64,000 nt of DNA from a virus: positions 1 through 64,000 of IMG/VR virus record IMGVR_UViG_3300037264_002561; one strand, 5' to 3'. This document shows positions 26,905 through 35,432 of the stretch, one piece after another. The position numbers and the translations under genes were made by a program. Positions within the stretch are counted from its first letter, which is position 1. Every line of letters begins with the position of its first letter. The notes beneath the pieces are model-generated. The model had not been told where the DNA came from, did no database searches, and was given only the letters and a program-made list of their open reading frames with translations.

Positions 26905-29177
26905 TGAAGAAGAGGTTCTTGACGGCCAGCGGAGGAGTTGAGTTCACGGCCCTGCGCGCCGGAGAGTCCTCCGCGAACCCGATCAACTTCCTCGAAATCT
27001 TCAAGCCCGAGTTCCTCGAAGACGACCTTGAAATCCGTTTCCTGCCTGGCATCTACGAATGGCCAGAACTCTGGGATCTGACTTCCAACGAGAACATCAA
27101 CGTCTACTGCGAAGGAAAGGTCTTCCTGAAGGATGTCGAGGGTGTCCTCGAACCGGCCATCCGAGTGGGTGGCTCCAAGAAGACGATCACCGGCATCCGC
27201 TTCCGGAACTGCAAGCAGCCCATTGAGGTCGCCGATGGGGCCGAGAAGATCCTCATCGCCAACTGCATCGACTACCACCATATCGATCTCGTCGTGACGG
27301 GAGGCCAGAGCTTCACGGCCAAGGCCGTTACGAGCTGCGTCTTTCGGAACCTCACCTGTCGCCGCGACGGGAAGGGCATCAGTGTTCTCAAGAACACTGA
27401 GGTCTACAACTGCCTTCAGGTCGGGATTGACGAGATCGCTCGCCCAGGGTTCTTCGGAGAGATGCTCGACGCCTACGACTCGAAGCTCGGGTGGTTCAGC
27501 GGTATCCAAACGATGCCCTTCGTGGTCAACCAGTTGGCGTCTGACTACTTGGAGGGATCGAACCTCCTGGTCTTCAAGCTCTCCAACTCGACAGGAGTGA
27601 CCGCCCGGCCACGGATCCGCAAGATCGTCTCGTACGACCTCAGCCGTGGAGACCTCGTCAAACTAGCGTTCCGGCTCATCAGCACGAACCTCTTGGTAGC
27701 GGGGGCTGACTCCTACCGCTTCTACTTCGGTTCTGGCCCGGGTGACTATCATCGGTTCGACTTGGCCGACACCGACGTAGCAGCCGGCCTTAATGTGCTC
27801 TCGTTCGATCTGACGGCCCCAACGGCTACCGTCGGAGTCCCCGTCCTCGGGAGCGCCGAGTACTTCTTGCTCGAGGTCAACCTTCAGGATGGCGGATCGA
27901 TCGAGTTCGGGCTCGACCATCTCTATCTGGCTGACAGCTCCCTCGTGATGAATTTCAACGCGGCCGAAACGGTCGATGGAGTGGACGTCTACGCGTTCTT
28001 CAAGGGGGCCAACGGATACGACTCCAGCGCTCTCGAACCTCCTTTCGAGTCACCTCTTTTCGAGCGCCTCAACTACGCTCCTACCAAGGCCAATTTCGAG
28101 ACCTACATGAGCGGAGGCCTGGAAGGCTTCCCGATCGGAGGAATGTTCCAGGGCGGTCACATCGTCCTGAGCGATGAGCCGGGCCACCTTCGGTTCACGA
28201 ATCATCCCACCCTCGGAACCTGGACGAACGACGAGGAGTTCTACGATACCGATTCGGACCAGCCGGGAGTCGATGGAGAGGGCTTGGCGGCCCCCATCGA
28301 TGAGACGGGAGCTATCTTCGCTGCCCTCAATGGCGAAGTGGTTAACCTTGCGGTGGCCAACGGAGCTGGAGAGATCCGGGATACGGATGACAGCCAGTCG
28401 ACGAAGTTCGACAAGAACGCGGGGGCTGCTACCGTCAACGGGATTCGTACGACTCTCGCCGCGGCTTTCAACCTATCAGCCATCGGAGCAATCGGGGTCG
28501 GCGTCGAGTACTACATTGCCCCAGGGGATATGACCAAGGTCACGGCCAATGGACTCGACATCATCATCAATTCGGCCGGCGGAAGTCTGACTGGGCGGGT
28601 CCTCAAGACCGAACTTCAAGAAGGATGGAACCGATCCGAGGTTCTCTTGGCCGATCCCTTCGCGAGTGCTGGAGTTTTCGATGCTACGGCGATGACTTTC
28701 GTGGATGCTTCCCTCAACGTCAATGCCGCGGACGCAATGGTCGGACACATGGTCGACCACATCTACGCAATCCTCGTATCCGGGTCCTCGACGGCTCCAA
28801 TCACGTTCGACTCTCTCGGCCGCGCCTTCATCGATCTGGGCCTCTACCCCGAAGCTCGCGTAGCTCGTGTTGTGTCTGAACCCTTCTTTGTACGCGCCGG
28901 AGCTTTGGTCACGGCCATTCGATCGGCCTTGGGAGCAATCGAAGACGTAGCGAATGGGGCTTACGTCAATCGTACCGCCGTCCAGCGGATCCTATCCTCT
29001 CGGACCTGGGAGGTTCGGTGGGCGGATGGGAAGTACTCCCGCTACGGAATCCTCGTGGGAGCTCTGGCTAAGCCCTACACTCCGATCAGCCGCCTGTCTT
29101 CTCTCAAGATCGAGTCGGGAGAAGTCTGGGCCCAGGTTCGTTGCTACATCCGCAACCGCAGCGAAGGCATTCCCTAG
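26904..29177 (+). CDS. Large baseplate/tail protein with beta-helix-like N-terminus
   Basis: 757 residues; ATG at the previous stop (TGATG). Residues ~50-190 read as short beta strands with NCKQPIEV/CVFRNLTC-like turns, typical of a right-handed beta-helix (pectate lyase-like). The remainder is beta-rich and acidic. It lies between J and the gpI-like gene, so a tail-side plate, tailspike-like or wedge-associated role is inferred. No catalytic residues identified. Confidence 0.6.
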   Translation: MKKRFLTASGGVEFTALRAGESSANPINFLEIFKPEFLEDDLEIRFLPGIYEWPELWDLTSNENINVYCEGKVFLKDVEGVLEPAIRVGGSKKTITGIRFRNCKQPIEVADGAEKILIANCIDYHHIDLVVTGGQSFTAKAVTSCVFRNLTCRRDGKGISVLKNTEVYNCLQVGIDEIARPGFFGEMLDAYDSKLGWFSGIQTMPFVVNQLASDYLEGSNLLVFKLSNSTGVTARPRIRKIVSYDLSRGDLVKLAFRLISTNLLVAGADSYRFYFGSGPGDYHRFDLADTDVAAGLNVLSFDLTAPTATVGVPVLGSAEYFLLEVNLQDGGSIEFGLDHLYLADSSLVMNFNAAETVDGVDVYAFFKGANGYDSSALEPPFESPLFERLNYAPTKANFETYMSGGLEGFPIGGMFQGGHIVLSDEPGHLRFTNHPTLGTWTNDEEFYDTDSDQPGVDGEGLAAPIDETGAIFAALNGEVVNLAVANGAGEIRDTDDSQSTKFDKNAGAATVNGIRTTLAAAFNLSAIGAIGVGVEYYIAPGDMTKVTANGLDIIINSAGGSLTGRVLKTELQEGWNRSEVLLADPFASAGVFDATAMTFVDASLNVNAADAMVGHMVDHIYAILVSGSSTAPITFDSLGRAFIDLGLYPEARVARVVSEPFFVRAGALVTAIRSALGAIEDVANGAYVNRTAVQRILSSRTWEVRWADGKYSRYGILVGALAKPYTPISRLSSLKIESGEVWAQVRCYIRNRSEGIP

Positions 29178-29188
29178 GGAGGTGAGCT

Positions 29189-30460
29189 ATGCCGGGAGGG
29201 TGGGGAGATCATCTCTGGGGCCCTGATCCCTGGGGAGGAACGGGTCTCGAATCGCCGATCTTGACGGGCTTCATGCTGCTCGTCGACGACGAGGCGACGG
29301 ATGAACGGCTTGGGCCCCCTCAGTGTCATAGCGCCGATCGCCCGATTGGTGAGAACACCCCTCCCGGGCACGTGCTCTGCCAGTACTTCCCCGGGTTCAT
29401 GTGCGTCGAGGATCTCGACCCGGAGCGCGGGGGAACGGGAGACTGGCACAGGCTCCTGGCAGTGATCTGGGACTTCCTCTACGGCAGCGATCTCATGACG
29501 GGGATGCACGATGACGTGGCCTCGTTCATCTGCCTCAACGACATCCTGAACGTCCCCGCTTCCTTCTTGGACGCCTGGCTCCTCAAGCTCGGGTTCAACC
29601 TGAAGATCCCCCTCACCGACAAAGAGAAGCGCAAGGTACTCAGCTTCCTCGTCGCCTACTACAAGAGCAAGGGCACGAAGGAGAGCATCAAGAGCGCGCT
29701 TCGGATCCTCTTGGGGATCCCAGTCGAGATCTATGACCTCCGGAGCCCCACCTTCAACTGGTTCGAGCTCGGTTGGCCGGCTAGTTCTACTCTGTCGGCC
29801 GTCGATGACACGAGTACGTTCGTCGAGGTTGCCAACCCCGAACAGTTCTCCCAAGGCAAGATGCTCACCATCATCGACAAGTCGGGTGGCAATCTGTTTT
29901 TCGAGGACACCGAAATCTTGGGGGTCGTCTCCAACCGGGTTCTCTTTGCTGCCCAGGTAATCGGAGGAACGATCCCAGCGGGGGCCGACGTCTTCAGCAC
30001 GCTCTTGCGAAACCACCTGGATGACGGAAGTGAGACGATCGGGGAGTCCATCCTTGGACCCAACTTCTTCGATCCGACCGACCCGAGCATCTATACCTTC
30101 GCGGTGGACGTGCAACGAACAGTCGCCACTGTGACCGACATCGAAGATGGGGATGACTCAGTCGAACTCTCCAGCGTCGACTTTGTGGTCGTTGGTTCCC
30201 GGGTTCGCATCGTGGACACGGTCGTCCCCCTCAATGCCGCGGTCATCGTGGACATCGTGACCGTCGATCCGGTCACGAAAGTGGTCACGTTCGAGCCCCT
30301 GGCTCTCGACGAAACGATCGAGCTTGGGGCTACCGCCATCAATTTGTTCAACGCGGAACAGATTGCCTTGATCGGAGAGATCGTGATATTCGGGAAGCCG
30401 AGTCACACTCATCACGTCATCACGCGTGACATCGCCACGGAACTAGCGGAGGTTGGATAA
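29189..30460 (+). CDS. Phage tail protein I-like (gpI) baseplate protein
   Basis: 423 residues, ATG after GGGAGGTGAGCT. N-terminal half (DWHRLLAVIWDFLYGSD, then LGFNLKIPLTDKEKRKVLSFLVAYYKSKGTKES with a gap) matches P2 gpI-type proteins, which lie beside J and connect fibres. The C-terminal half adds beta-rich parts including VTDIEDGDDSVEL, a motif echoed as VNDIEDGDTEIEL in the protein at 34294. Confidence 0.72.
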   Translation: MPGGWGDHLWGPDPWGGTGLESPILTGFMLLVDDEATDERLGPPQCHSADRPIGENTPPGHVLCQYFPGFMCVEDLDPERGGTGDWHRLLAVIWDFLYGSDLMTGMHDDVASFICLNDILNVPASFLDAWLLKLGFNLKIPLTDKEKRKVLSFLVAYYKSKGTKESIKSALRILLGIPVEIYDLRSPTFNWFELGWPASSTLSAVDDTSTFVEVANPEQFSQGKMLTIIDKSGGNLFFEDTEILGVVSNRVLFAAQVIGGTIPAGADVFSTLLRNHLDDGSETIGESILGPNFFDPTDPSIYTFAVDVQRTVATVTDIEDGDDSVELSSVDFVVVGSRVRIVDTVVPLNAAVIVDIVTVDPVTKVVTFEPLALDETIELGATAINLFNAEQIALIGEIVIFGKPSHTHHVITRDIATELAEVG

Positions 30461-31599
30461 TGGGTCTCCCCAAGAAATACGACTACTACCTCAAGTTCCC
30501 CGTGACCCCAGGTCATCTCGAAGATCTCGAGGACAGCATCGAGACGGCGATCGATCGGCTGCTTGCCTTCCGGGGGATGAAGGGCCTCTTGGGTCCCATC
30601 CACGGGATCACCCCCGGAACTGGATTTACGATCGACCTCACGAGCAACGATGGAACCAACAAGGTACGCGGGTTCGACGCGAATGGGAACTACGTCGCAG
30701 TCGACGCCGAGCCCTATACGAGCGACGACCTCGCGGCTTTGTTCACGTTGCCCGGCGTCGGTGAAGAGAAGTGGATCACCTTCGTACTTCGCTTCACGCG
30801 TGTTGCGTCCGATCCACGCACCGAGTTCATGACCTTCGTTACGGTCAATCTCCTCCAGAGCGAGAGCTTCGAGATCGGTGTCGTATCGGGGGCCGCAGCC
30901 GGCGTTGGCGCCGCCACAAAGCCGTCCCTGGCGGCCGAGGATGGCCTCTACCTTGGCGACTGCCTTCTGACCGACGCCAGTGCCGACTTCTCGATCAATC
31001 CCCCGGTGATCGCTGCCAACCGGCACCGCAAGGACGGTCTTCACGAGGTCAGCCTGCGTGGCCTCGACGGCGTCAACGAGATCCTGGCTCTCGTCACCCC
31101 CGACTTCCAGGACGCCATCGACAACACGGTCGGAGCCGACGCTGGAAACCCTCTAGCGACCGTTGACGACGCGGTGACGATCGCCAACACCATCGGGGGA
31201 GAGGTTCTCGGATCTATCGCTGGATCGGTGGTGGGATCGAGTGCTGGGGCCTACAACCTTTTCACTTGGGTTTACCCCGTCGACACAGCATTCATCGAGT
31301 TGACGTTCGGGTTCTATCTTGGACTCTTCGGTGGGATCACCATGGAAGCCGGGAAAGGCATCATTGATACCGCGGCGGGCACATTCACCGGAAGCGGGAT
31401 TGCCGGTTCGATCGGTGGCAGCCAGGCGAATTACACCTTCAACGGAGTTCCAATCGTCACTCCTTTCGCGATGGTTGGTCGATCCAAGATCAGCTTCTTC
31501 AACAACCCTACGCGGACCCTTCAAGTGCAGGCCGTCGGTTCGGTCAACGACATCGGTTACAACTGGTCGTCCTACGTGACCGCGATCGCGAGGAAGTAA
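30460..31599 (+). CDS. Tail fibre/attachment-region protein
   Basis: 379 residues; ATG overlaps the previous stop (TAATG). N-terminal helical part (PGHLEDLEDSIETAIDRLLAF) then beta-rich, Gly/Ala-rich sequence, as in fibre or fibre-connector proteins that follow gpI. No enzyme motif. Role inferred from position and composition. Confidence 0.6.
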   Translation: MGLPKKYDYYLKFPVTPGHLEDLEDSIETAIDRLLAFRGMKGLLGPIHGITPGTGFTIDLTSNDGTNKVRGFDANGNYVAVDAEPYTSDDLAALFTLPGVGEEKWITFVLRFTRVASDPRTEFMTFVTVNLLQSESFEIGVVSGAAAGVGAATKPSLAAEDGLYLGDCLLTDASADFSINPPVIAANRHRKDGLHEVSLRGLDGVNEILALVTPDFQDAIDNTVGADAGNPLATVDDAVTIANTIGGEVLGSIAGSVVGSSAGAYNLFTWVYPVDTAFIELTFGFYLGLFGGITMEAGKGIIDTAAGTFTGSGIAGSIGGSQANYTFNGVPIVTPFAMVGRSKISFFNNPTRTLQVQAVGSVNDIGYNWSSYVTAIARK

Positions 31600-31602
31600 G
31601 TC

Positions 31603-32139
31603 ATGGGGTTCATTCGCAAACAGCGCCAGCGAACCTTTGCCGTGGTCACGGTCAAAGACGGTATCCAGGCAATCGTGTCCCTGGGGCAGAACTACGAGTA
31701 CCCAGAAGGTTCTCTCGATCCTGGGTATCCGGAGCCGGTCCCTCTCACCCCGGGAGAGTTCTACGTGGACATCGAAGACAAGTTAGTCGGTGGTGTCACC
31801 CAGGCAACTTTCCGGGAGAAGAACGTCCCCGAGTTCGTCGGCGGCGTTCCGACGGGGTGGAAGACTCGCGAGAAGGTATCCTGTGAAGAACTGGAGAAGC
31901 CTTCAGGAGACGGAGTTCTCGTCGGAAAGGCGCGGTTCCGTGGGCCTTCCAATGCTCCTGTCGTGGTCTCTCGTTCCGGATCCGTCGTCTTGGCCCAGTC
32001 CAACCCGCAGTCCTTCGATGGTGCTGGCGTCTTGGAACTTCGATACAAAGTCTATGGGGCCGGCTACTCCCTCACCGTCTCCAGCCCCGGAGGGTCCGCG
32101 GGTACCCTGGAGCAGGCAGCGGCTCCTGGAGCATTCTGA
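31603..32139 (+). CDS. Hypothetical tail-region protein
   Basis: 178 residues, ATG at 31603, three bases after the preceding stop. Beta-rich (RTFAVVTVKDGIQAIVSL, SGSVVLAQSN). No family recognised. It is the last gene before the lysis cluster. Confidence 0.55.
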   Translation: MGFIRKQRQRTFAVVTVKDGIQAIVSLGQNYEYPEGSLDPGYPEPVPLTPGEFYVDIEDKLVGGVTQATFREKNVPEFVGGVPTGWKTREKVSCEELEKPSGDGVLVGKARFRGPSNAPVVVSRSGSVVLAQSNPQSFDGAGVLELRYKVYGAGYSLTVSSPGGSAGTLEQAAAPGAF

Positions 32140-32143
32140 ACTT

Positions 32144-32155
32144 GTAACCGGTTAC
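32144..32155. repeat. Palindrome related to the dispersed element
   Basis: GTAACCGGTTAC, a 12-bp perfect palindrome sitting between a stop (32139) and the endolysin ribosome site. It shares the outer GTAA/TTAC of the main element but has even symmetry; possibly a divergent cousin, possibly chance. Confidence 0.35.
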
Positions 32156-32167
32156 GCAGGAGGCCCT

Positions 32168-32695
32168 GTGGCCGTCGACATCCTCGAGCAGATGTACCAG
32201 AGGGTCCCAGTTCCCCAGACCTTCAAGGAACTACAGCAGACTTTCACCGTTCCTGCGTTTGCTGATGACCCGCGTGCCCCAGGTCGGGTCATCCTCGATC
32301 AGGGATGGGTGACGAAGAACATCGTCTACGAGTGGTTCCCGGGAATCGGCCAGCAGCATGTCCACAAGCACATGGTCTTGCCGCTCTACGATGCTCTGGC
32401 TGAGATTGACCAGGGGCCCGACGCTGGGTACTTCATCCCCCGCCAGTGTGGGGTGTGGGTAGCGCGGAGGAATTTCTGGAAGCCCGATGGACGCCTCAGC
32501 TTCCATGCTCTCGGACTGGCCATCGACGTGAACTGGGATGAGAACCCTGCTGGGGATCGCAAGGGCACGATCTACCAGCACCCGGCGATCATCACCACCT
32601 TCAAGAAGTACGGCTTCGACTTCGGCGGGGACTGGAAAAAGCCTGACCAGATGCACTTTGGCTACGCGAGTTCGAGGATCTTGCTTCCGAGGTGA
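32168..32695 (+). CDS. Endolysin, M15 family peptidase
   Basis: 175 residues from GTG 32168 (AGGAGG just upstream); the in-frame sequence before it is shadow of the previous gene. S111-F-H113-A-L-G-L-A-I-D120 matches the SxHxxGxAxD zinc site of M15 D,D-/L,D-peptidases, and DQMH163FG supplies the second ligand set. It would cut peptidoglycan cross-bridges at lysis. No signal peptide, so release needs a holin; candidates are at 32932 and 47492. Confidence 0.82.
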   Translation: MAVDILEQMYQRVPVPQTFKELQQTFTVPAFADDPRAPGRVILDQGWVTKNIVYEWFPGIGQQHVHKHMVLPLYDALAEIDQGPDAGYFIPRQCGVWVARRNFWKPDGRLSFHALGLAIDVNWDENPAGDRKGTIYQHPAIITTFKKYGFDFGGDWKKPDQMHFGYASSRILLPR

Positions 32696-32699
32696 ACCA

Positions 32700-32930
32700 G
32701 TGTATGATCTCGAGAAACTGGACGAAGCGTTCAGCACTCATGGTCTCAATGCCGGGGAGCTGGCACTCTGTCTTGAACTCGAGGCTCGGTTCCGCCTGAT
32801 GGCTCGATGGATCCTCGAACACCTACCCCCGGGCCCTCACCGGACTTCGACTATTGACAAACTCATAGCAGCCAAGGACGAAGCGTGCTTGGCACTCCTC
32901 ACGACCCCTCGGCAAAGGAAGGACGTCTGA
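32700..32930 (+). CDS. Small alpha-helical protein, candidate Acb2/Tad1-type nucleotide sponge
   Basis: 76 residues from GTG 32700, four bases after the endolysin stop. Two helices: LALCLELEARFRLMARWILE and STIDKLIAAKDEACLALL joined by a HLPPGPHRT turn. The pattern (helix, Pro-Gly turn, R/E-x-S/T, x-x-x-K-L-x-x-A-x-x-x-A) resembles the hairpin domain of Acb2 and Tad1 proteins that bind cyclic nucleotides and blunt CBASS/Thoeris defence. Resemblance only; a small lysis regulator is the alternative. Confidence 0.55.
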   Translation: MYDLEKLDEAFSTHGLNAGELALCLELEARFRLMARWILEHLPPGPHRTSTIDKLIAAKDEACLALLTTPRQRKDV

Positions 32931-32931
32931 A

Positions 32932-33540
32932 ATGATGACAGAAGCGAGCTGGCTCCTGCCCTACGTGTGGACTCCGGAAAGTGGACCGAACTGGGACGTG
33001 ATCTTCACGTACTGCGTGGTCCTCCTCTTCATCAAGGCCCCCCTGGACAAGATGATCGAGCACCTGATCTCGTTCGTGAAGGCCAAGACAAACGAGGTCC
33101 ACTTCACCATTCCCTTGCTCGGCTGGAAGGTCGACTTCAGCCAGTACACCTGGGACGACAAGTTCTGGGACGACGCGAGCGCCATGCTCAAGACCAAGGT
33201 GCTGGCCAAGCAGAGCGAGGCCGTCAACCTCAAGTTGACCTACAAGGACGCCATGGTGGCAGCCAGCGGCGATCCTGCCAAGATGGAGACCGTGGCCAAG
33301 GAGTACCGGGCCAAGATGGAGCAGCTCACCGCGGATCTCGTCCAGGACGTGAAGATCCATGGGGATCCGGCCCTCTGGCGCGCCCTCGCCTACCGCCTGG
33401 GGGACGAGAACAAGGCAGCCAAGTGGGTGGCCGATAAAGCCAAGGCTATCGTGGAGGCCCACAAGAACGGCCACAAGAGCTGGCTCGAGGCCGTTGGCGA
33501 GGCCCTGAAAGAGGGTGGAGCCGACACGGGAAAAGGCTGA
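32932..33540 (+). CDS. Membrane-anchored helical protein, holin/spanin candidate
   Basis: 202 residues, ATG at 32932 (alternative 32935). One hydrophobic segment near residues 23-37 (VIFTYCVVLLFIKAP) then long charged helices (KMETVAKEYRAKMEQLTADL). Next to the endolysin gene. A single-pass topology with a long helical tail could fit a pinholin-like or inner-membrane spanin role, but neither is proven. A terminator-like hairpin follows. Confidence 0.55.
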   Translation: MMTEASWLLPYVWTPESGPNWDVIFTYCVVLLFIKAPLDKMIEHLISFVKAKTNEVHFTIPLLGWKVDFSQYTWDDKFWDDASAMLKTKVLAKQSEAVNLKLTYKDAMVAASGDPAKMETVAKEYRAKMEQLTADLVQDVKIHGDPALWRALAYRLGDENKAAKWVADKAKAIVEAHKNGHKSWLEAVGEALKEGGADTGKG

Positions 33541-33545
33541 TCGGC

Positions 33546-33578
33546 CGCGAGGGTGGGGTCAAAAACCTCACCCTCGCG
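33546..33578 (+). terminator. Rho-independent terminator-like hairpin
   Basis: CGCGAGGGTG (33546-33555) pairs with CACCCTCGCG (33569-33578), 10 bp, loop containing AAAAA, followed by CTTTCC. Best terminator candidate in the plus-strand block; it separates lysis genes from the signal-peptide cluster. Confidence 0.7.
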
Positions 33579-33608
33579 CTTTCCAAGACCCTGGTCCGGG
33601 TTCTACAC

Positions 33609-33917
33609 TTGGACCTGCGGGACTACGAGGATGCTACGTTCCTCAAGTTCGCAGCACTCGTCATCAATCGCCTCCTGCTCAAGCTGAAATCTCGCTACGA
33701 GATCCAGGACCGAGAACGGCACGGATCGACCCCACAAGGTCGCCGTGCCGTTCGTGTTCTGGAGGGAGAGATCGTAGAAGATGCCCGTCGGCTGTACGGA
33801 GGCTATCGGGCCTGGAGGGTCAAGACACGTGAGTTCACGGAAGCTGAAGCTGCTGATGCTATGCGGGCTCTCGTGGATGAGTGTGTTCGGATGTTCTCCG
33901 AGGGAGGCTCCCCGTAA
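33609..33917 (+). CDS. Small helical protein ending in the palindrome
   Basis: 102 residues from TTG 33609; no better in-frame start exists and the ribosome site is weak, so the start is uncertain. Charged helices (FLKFAALVINRLLLKLKSRY, EFTEAEAADAMRALVDEC). Its stop codon TAA (33915-33917) is the first TAA of the palindrome. The lipoprotein gene overlaps its last 89 bases in another frame. Confidence 0.5.
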   Translation: MDLRDYEDATFLKFAALVINRLLLKLKSRYEIQDRERHGSTPQGRRAVRVLEGEIVEDARRLYGGYRAWRVKTREFTEAEAADAMRALVDECVRMFSEGGSP

Positions 33918-34284
33918 TCCGATTACGGCGAAGCTAGTCGAGCCGACGATCGAGAGCACCATCGGTCACTTCGAGGGCGAGAAGCTCCACAACTCGACCG
34001 AGAAGACCTACCGGCTTCCCAACATCGGGGCCTTCGCCAGCTACTTTCCTCGTACCAGATCGATTGCCAGTGGCCTCCTCGTCGAGCTCTACGACAAGAA
34101 GCAGAAGCGAGGCCTCTTCAACTGGTTCAAGTACGACCTCCACGTGTCCGAGCAACGGCTTGGGCTGGCGGTTGGGCGCAAGATCTTCGATCCGATCGAC
34201 GGAACGGCGAGCATCGTCTACTCCCGAGACTTCGATCGGCGACAACATACCTGGGGCCTGGCGTTCAGCCTGGTCAAGTTCTAG
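33829..34284 (+). CDS. Lipoprotein (lipobox VFGC)
   Basis: 151 residues from GTG 33829 with GGAGGG at 33814-33819. Residues 1-22 are a lipoprotein signal: SSRKLKLL basic start, hydrophobic LMLCGLSWMSVFG, and C22 in the lipobox V-F-G-C. The mature part is beta-rich (SIASGLLVELYDKK, RLGLAVGRKIF) and starts inside the previous gene. It could be an outer-membrane spanin or a surface lipoprotein; function not recognised. A palindrome copy lies within the coding sequence (P-R-N-P-I-T-A). Confidence 0.7.
   Translation: MSSRKLKLLMLCGLSWMSVFGCSPREAPRNPITAKLVEPTIESTIGHFEGEKLHNSTEKTYRLPNIGAFASYFPRTRSIASGLLVELYDKKQKRGLFNWFKYDLHVSEQRLGLAVGRKIFDPIDGTASIVYSRDFDRRQHTWGLAFSLVKF
33912..33928. repeat. Dispersed palindrome, copy at a gene end
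   Basis: CCGTAATC and GATTACGG arms (8 bp) around C. Supplies the TAA stop of the upstream small gene and is read through in another frame by the lipoprotein gene. Confidence 0.85.
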
Positions 34285-34293
34285 GAGGACTAC

Positions 34294-34998
34294 GTGGACT
34301 TCAACAACCTCCCGCCGTGGCCCGCGGTTCCCATCTGGCACCGTGCTGGCTTCTTCCTGGCGGCGCACGGGATCACCAACGTCAACGACATCGAAGACGG
34401 TGACACCGAGATCGAACTGAGCGCCTTCCCGGCGAATATGTTCGCCCCCGTCATCGACATCCCCGGGCACGTAGCCGACGAGCCGGCAGTGGGCAAGGGG
34501 ATGCGGATCGTGATCGGAGTTGGGACGGACGACGAGCAAGAGGTCCAGATCAAGGACTTCCAGGCCGACCCAGCCCTCGTCATCATCCTGGACTCTCCCG
34601 TCGTCCTGGCCATCCCCGCCGTTCCGATCCCAGGGGGAACAGAAGTCAGGATGGCCGACAGCCCGGTCATCTACACGGGGGACCAGGACGCGGCGATCTA
34701 CATCAAGGCCGTGGCTCACGCTCTCGATGATCGTGGGGGTGCCGTCAACGCGGCAGCGATGAACCTGGCGTTCGAGACCCATATGGCCGACAACCAGGAG
34801 GCTGACGACTTCCACGTCCCCGATAGCCTAGCTCTCCCGGGGGGACTCGATCTGACTGCCGCGGTCGCGGCTCCCCCGGATCGGGTGACGTCGGACACTC
34901 TTATCCTCCCCCCCTTCCAGTACTTCAAGCTCGTGCCGACCGCTGGCACGTTCAATTCGGTTTTCTCGCTCTACATGATCCGGAGGTCCCCGCGATGA
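34294..34998 (+). CDS. Virion-like hypothetical protein
   Basis: 234 residues from GTG 34294 with GGAGGACTAC upstream. Beta-rich; starts with aromatic PPWPAVPIWHRAGFFL, and residues ~29-42 (VNDIEDGDTEIEL) echo the gpI-like protein. No signal peptide. Probably a fibre-associated or plate protein; inference only. Confidence 0.55.
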   Translation: MDFNNLPPWPAVPIWHRAGFFLAAHGITNVNDIEDGDTEIELSAFPANMFAPVIDIPGHVADEPAVGKGMRIVIGVGTDDEQEVQIKDFQADPALVIILDSPVVLAIPAVPIPGGTEVRMADSPVIYTGDQDAAIYIKAVAHALDDRGGAVNAAAMNLAFETHMADNQEADDFHVPDSLALPGGLDLTAAVAAPPDRVTSDTLILPPFQYFKLVPTAGTFNSVFSLYMIRRSPR

Positions 34999-35417
34999 GC
35001 AAGTTCTTCTTCGCGATCTTCATCTCGATCCTTCTGCTCACCTCTGGAGTCATGGCCGAGGAGCAGGGTCTCAAGATGACCCCACGCCATGTCAGCGCGG
35101 CTTCGATGATCCCGACGTCGGTAACGACCTTCATCTTCGACAACCTGAGTGGTTCGACCTTCCACAGTCTCGCGACTTTCGTGTCGTCGACCGAAGTGGT
35201 CGATCTCGAGATCGACGTCTCGGTCGGCTTCAAGTCCGGCGGGGTGTACTACTTCGCCCCTGCTCCCAACGCTACGGATCTGACCGCCACGGGGGCTAGC
35301 CCCGTGTCTACCGTCTGGCCCCTCACCATTCCTGTCGCTCCGGCCGTGAAGATCGAAATCCTCAACAACGGCGTTGGGGACCTGATCGTCGACCACCTCT
35401 TCCTCACCACGAGCTGA
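34995..35417 (+). CDS. Secreted small protein (Sec signal peptide)
   Basis: 140 residues; ATGA overlap with the previous stop. A clear signal peptide: basic start MSK, hydrophobic FFFAIFISILLLTSG, cleavage near VMA. The mature part is beta-rich (VVDLEIDVSVGFKSGGVYYF). First of the run of exported proteins. Confidence 0.65.
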   Translation: MSKFFFAIFISILLLTSGVMAEEQGLKMTPRHVSAASMIPTSVTTFIFDNLSGSTFHSLATFVSSTEVVDLEIDVSVGFKSGGVYYFAPAPNATDLTATGASPVSTVWPLTIPVAPAVKIEILNNGVGDLIVDHLFLTTS

Positions 35418-35432
35418 TAGAGAGGAACTCCA

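Noticed and set aside
29957-29970. Half-site GTAATCGGA inside the gpI-like gene
   Set aside because: No second arm; likely chance match to one half of the palindrome.
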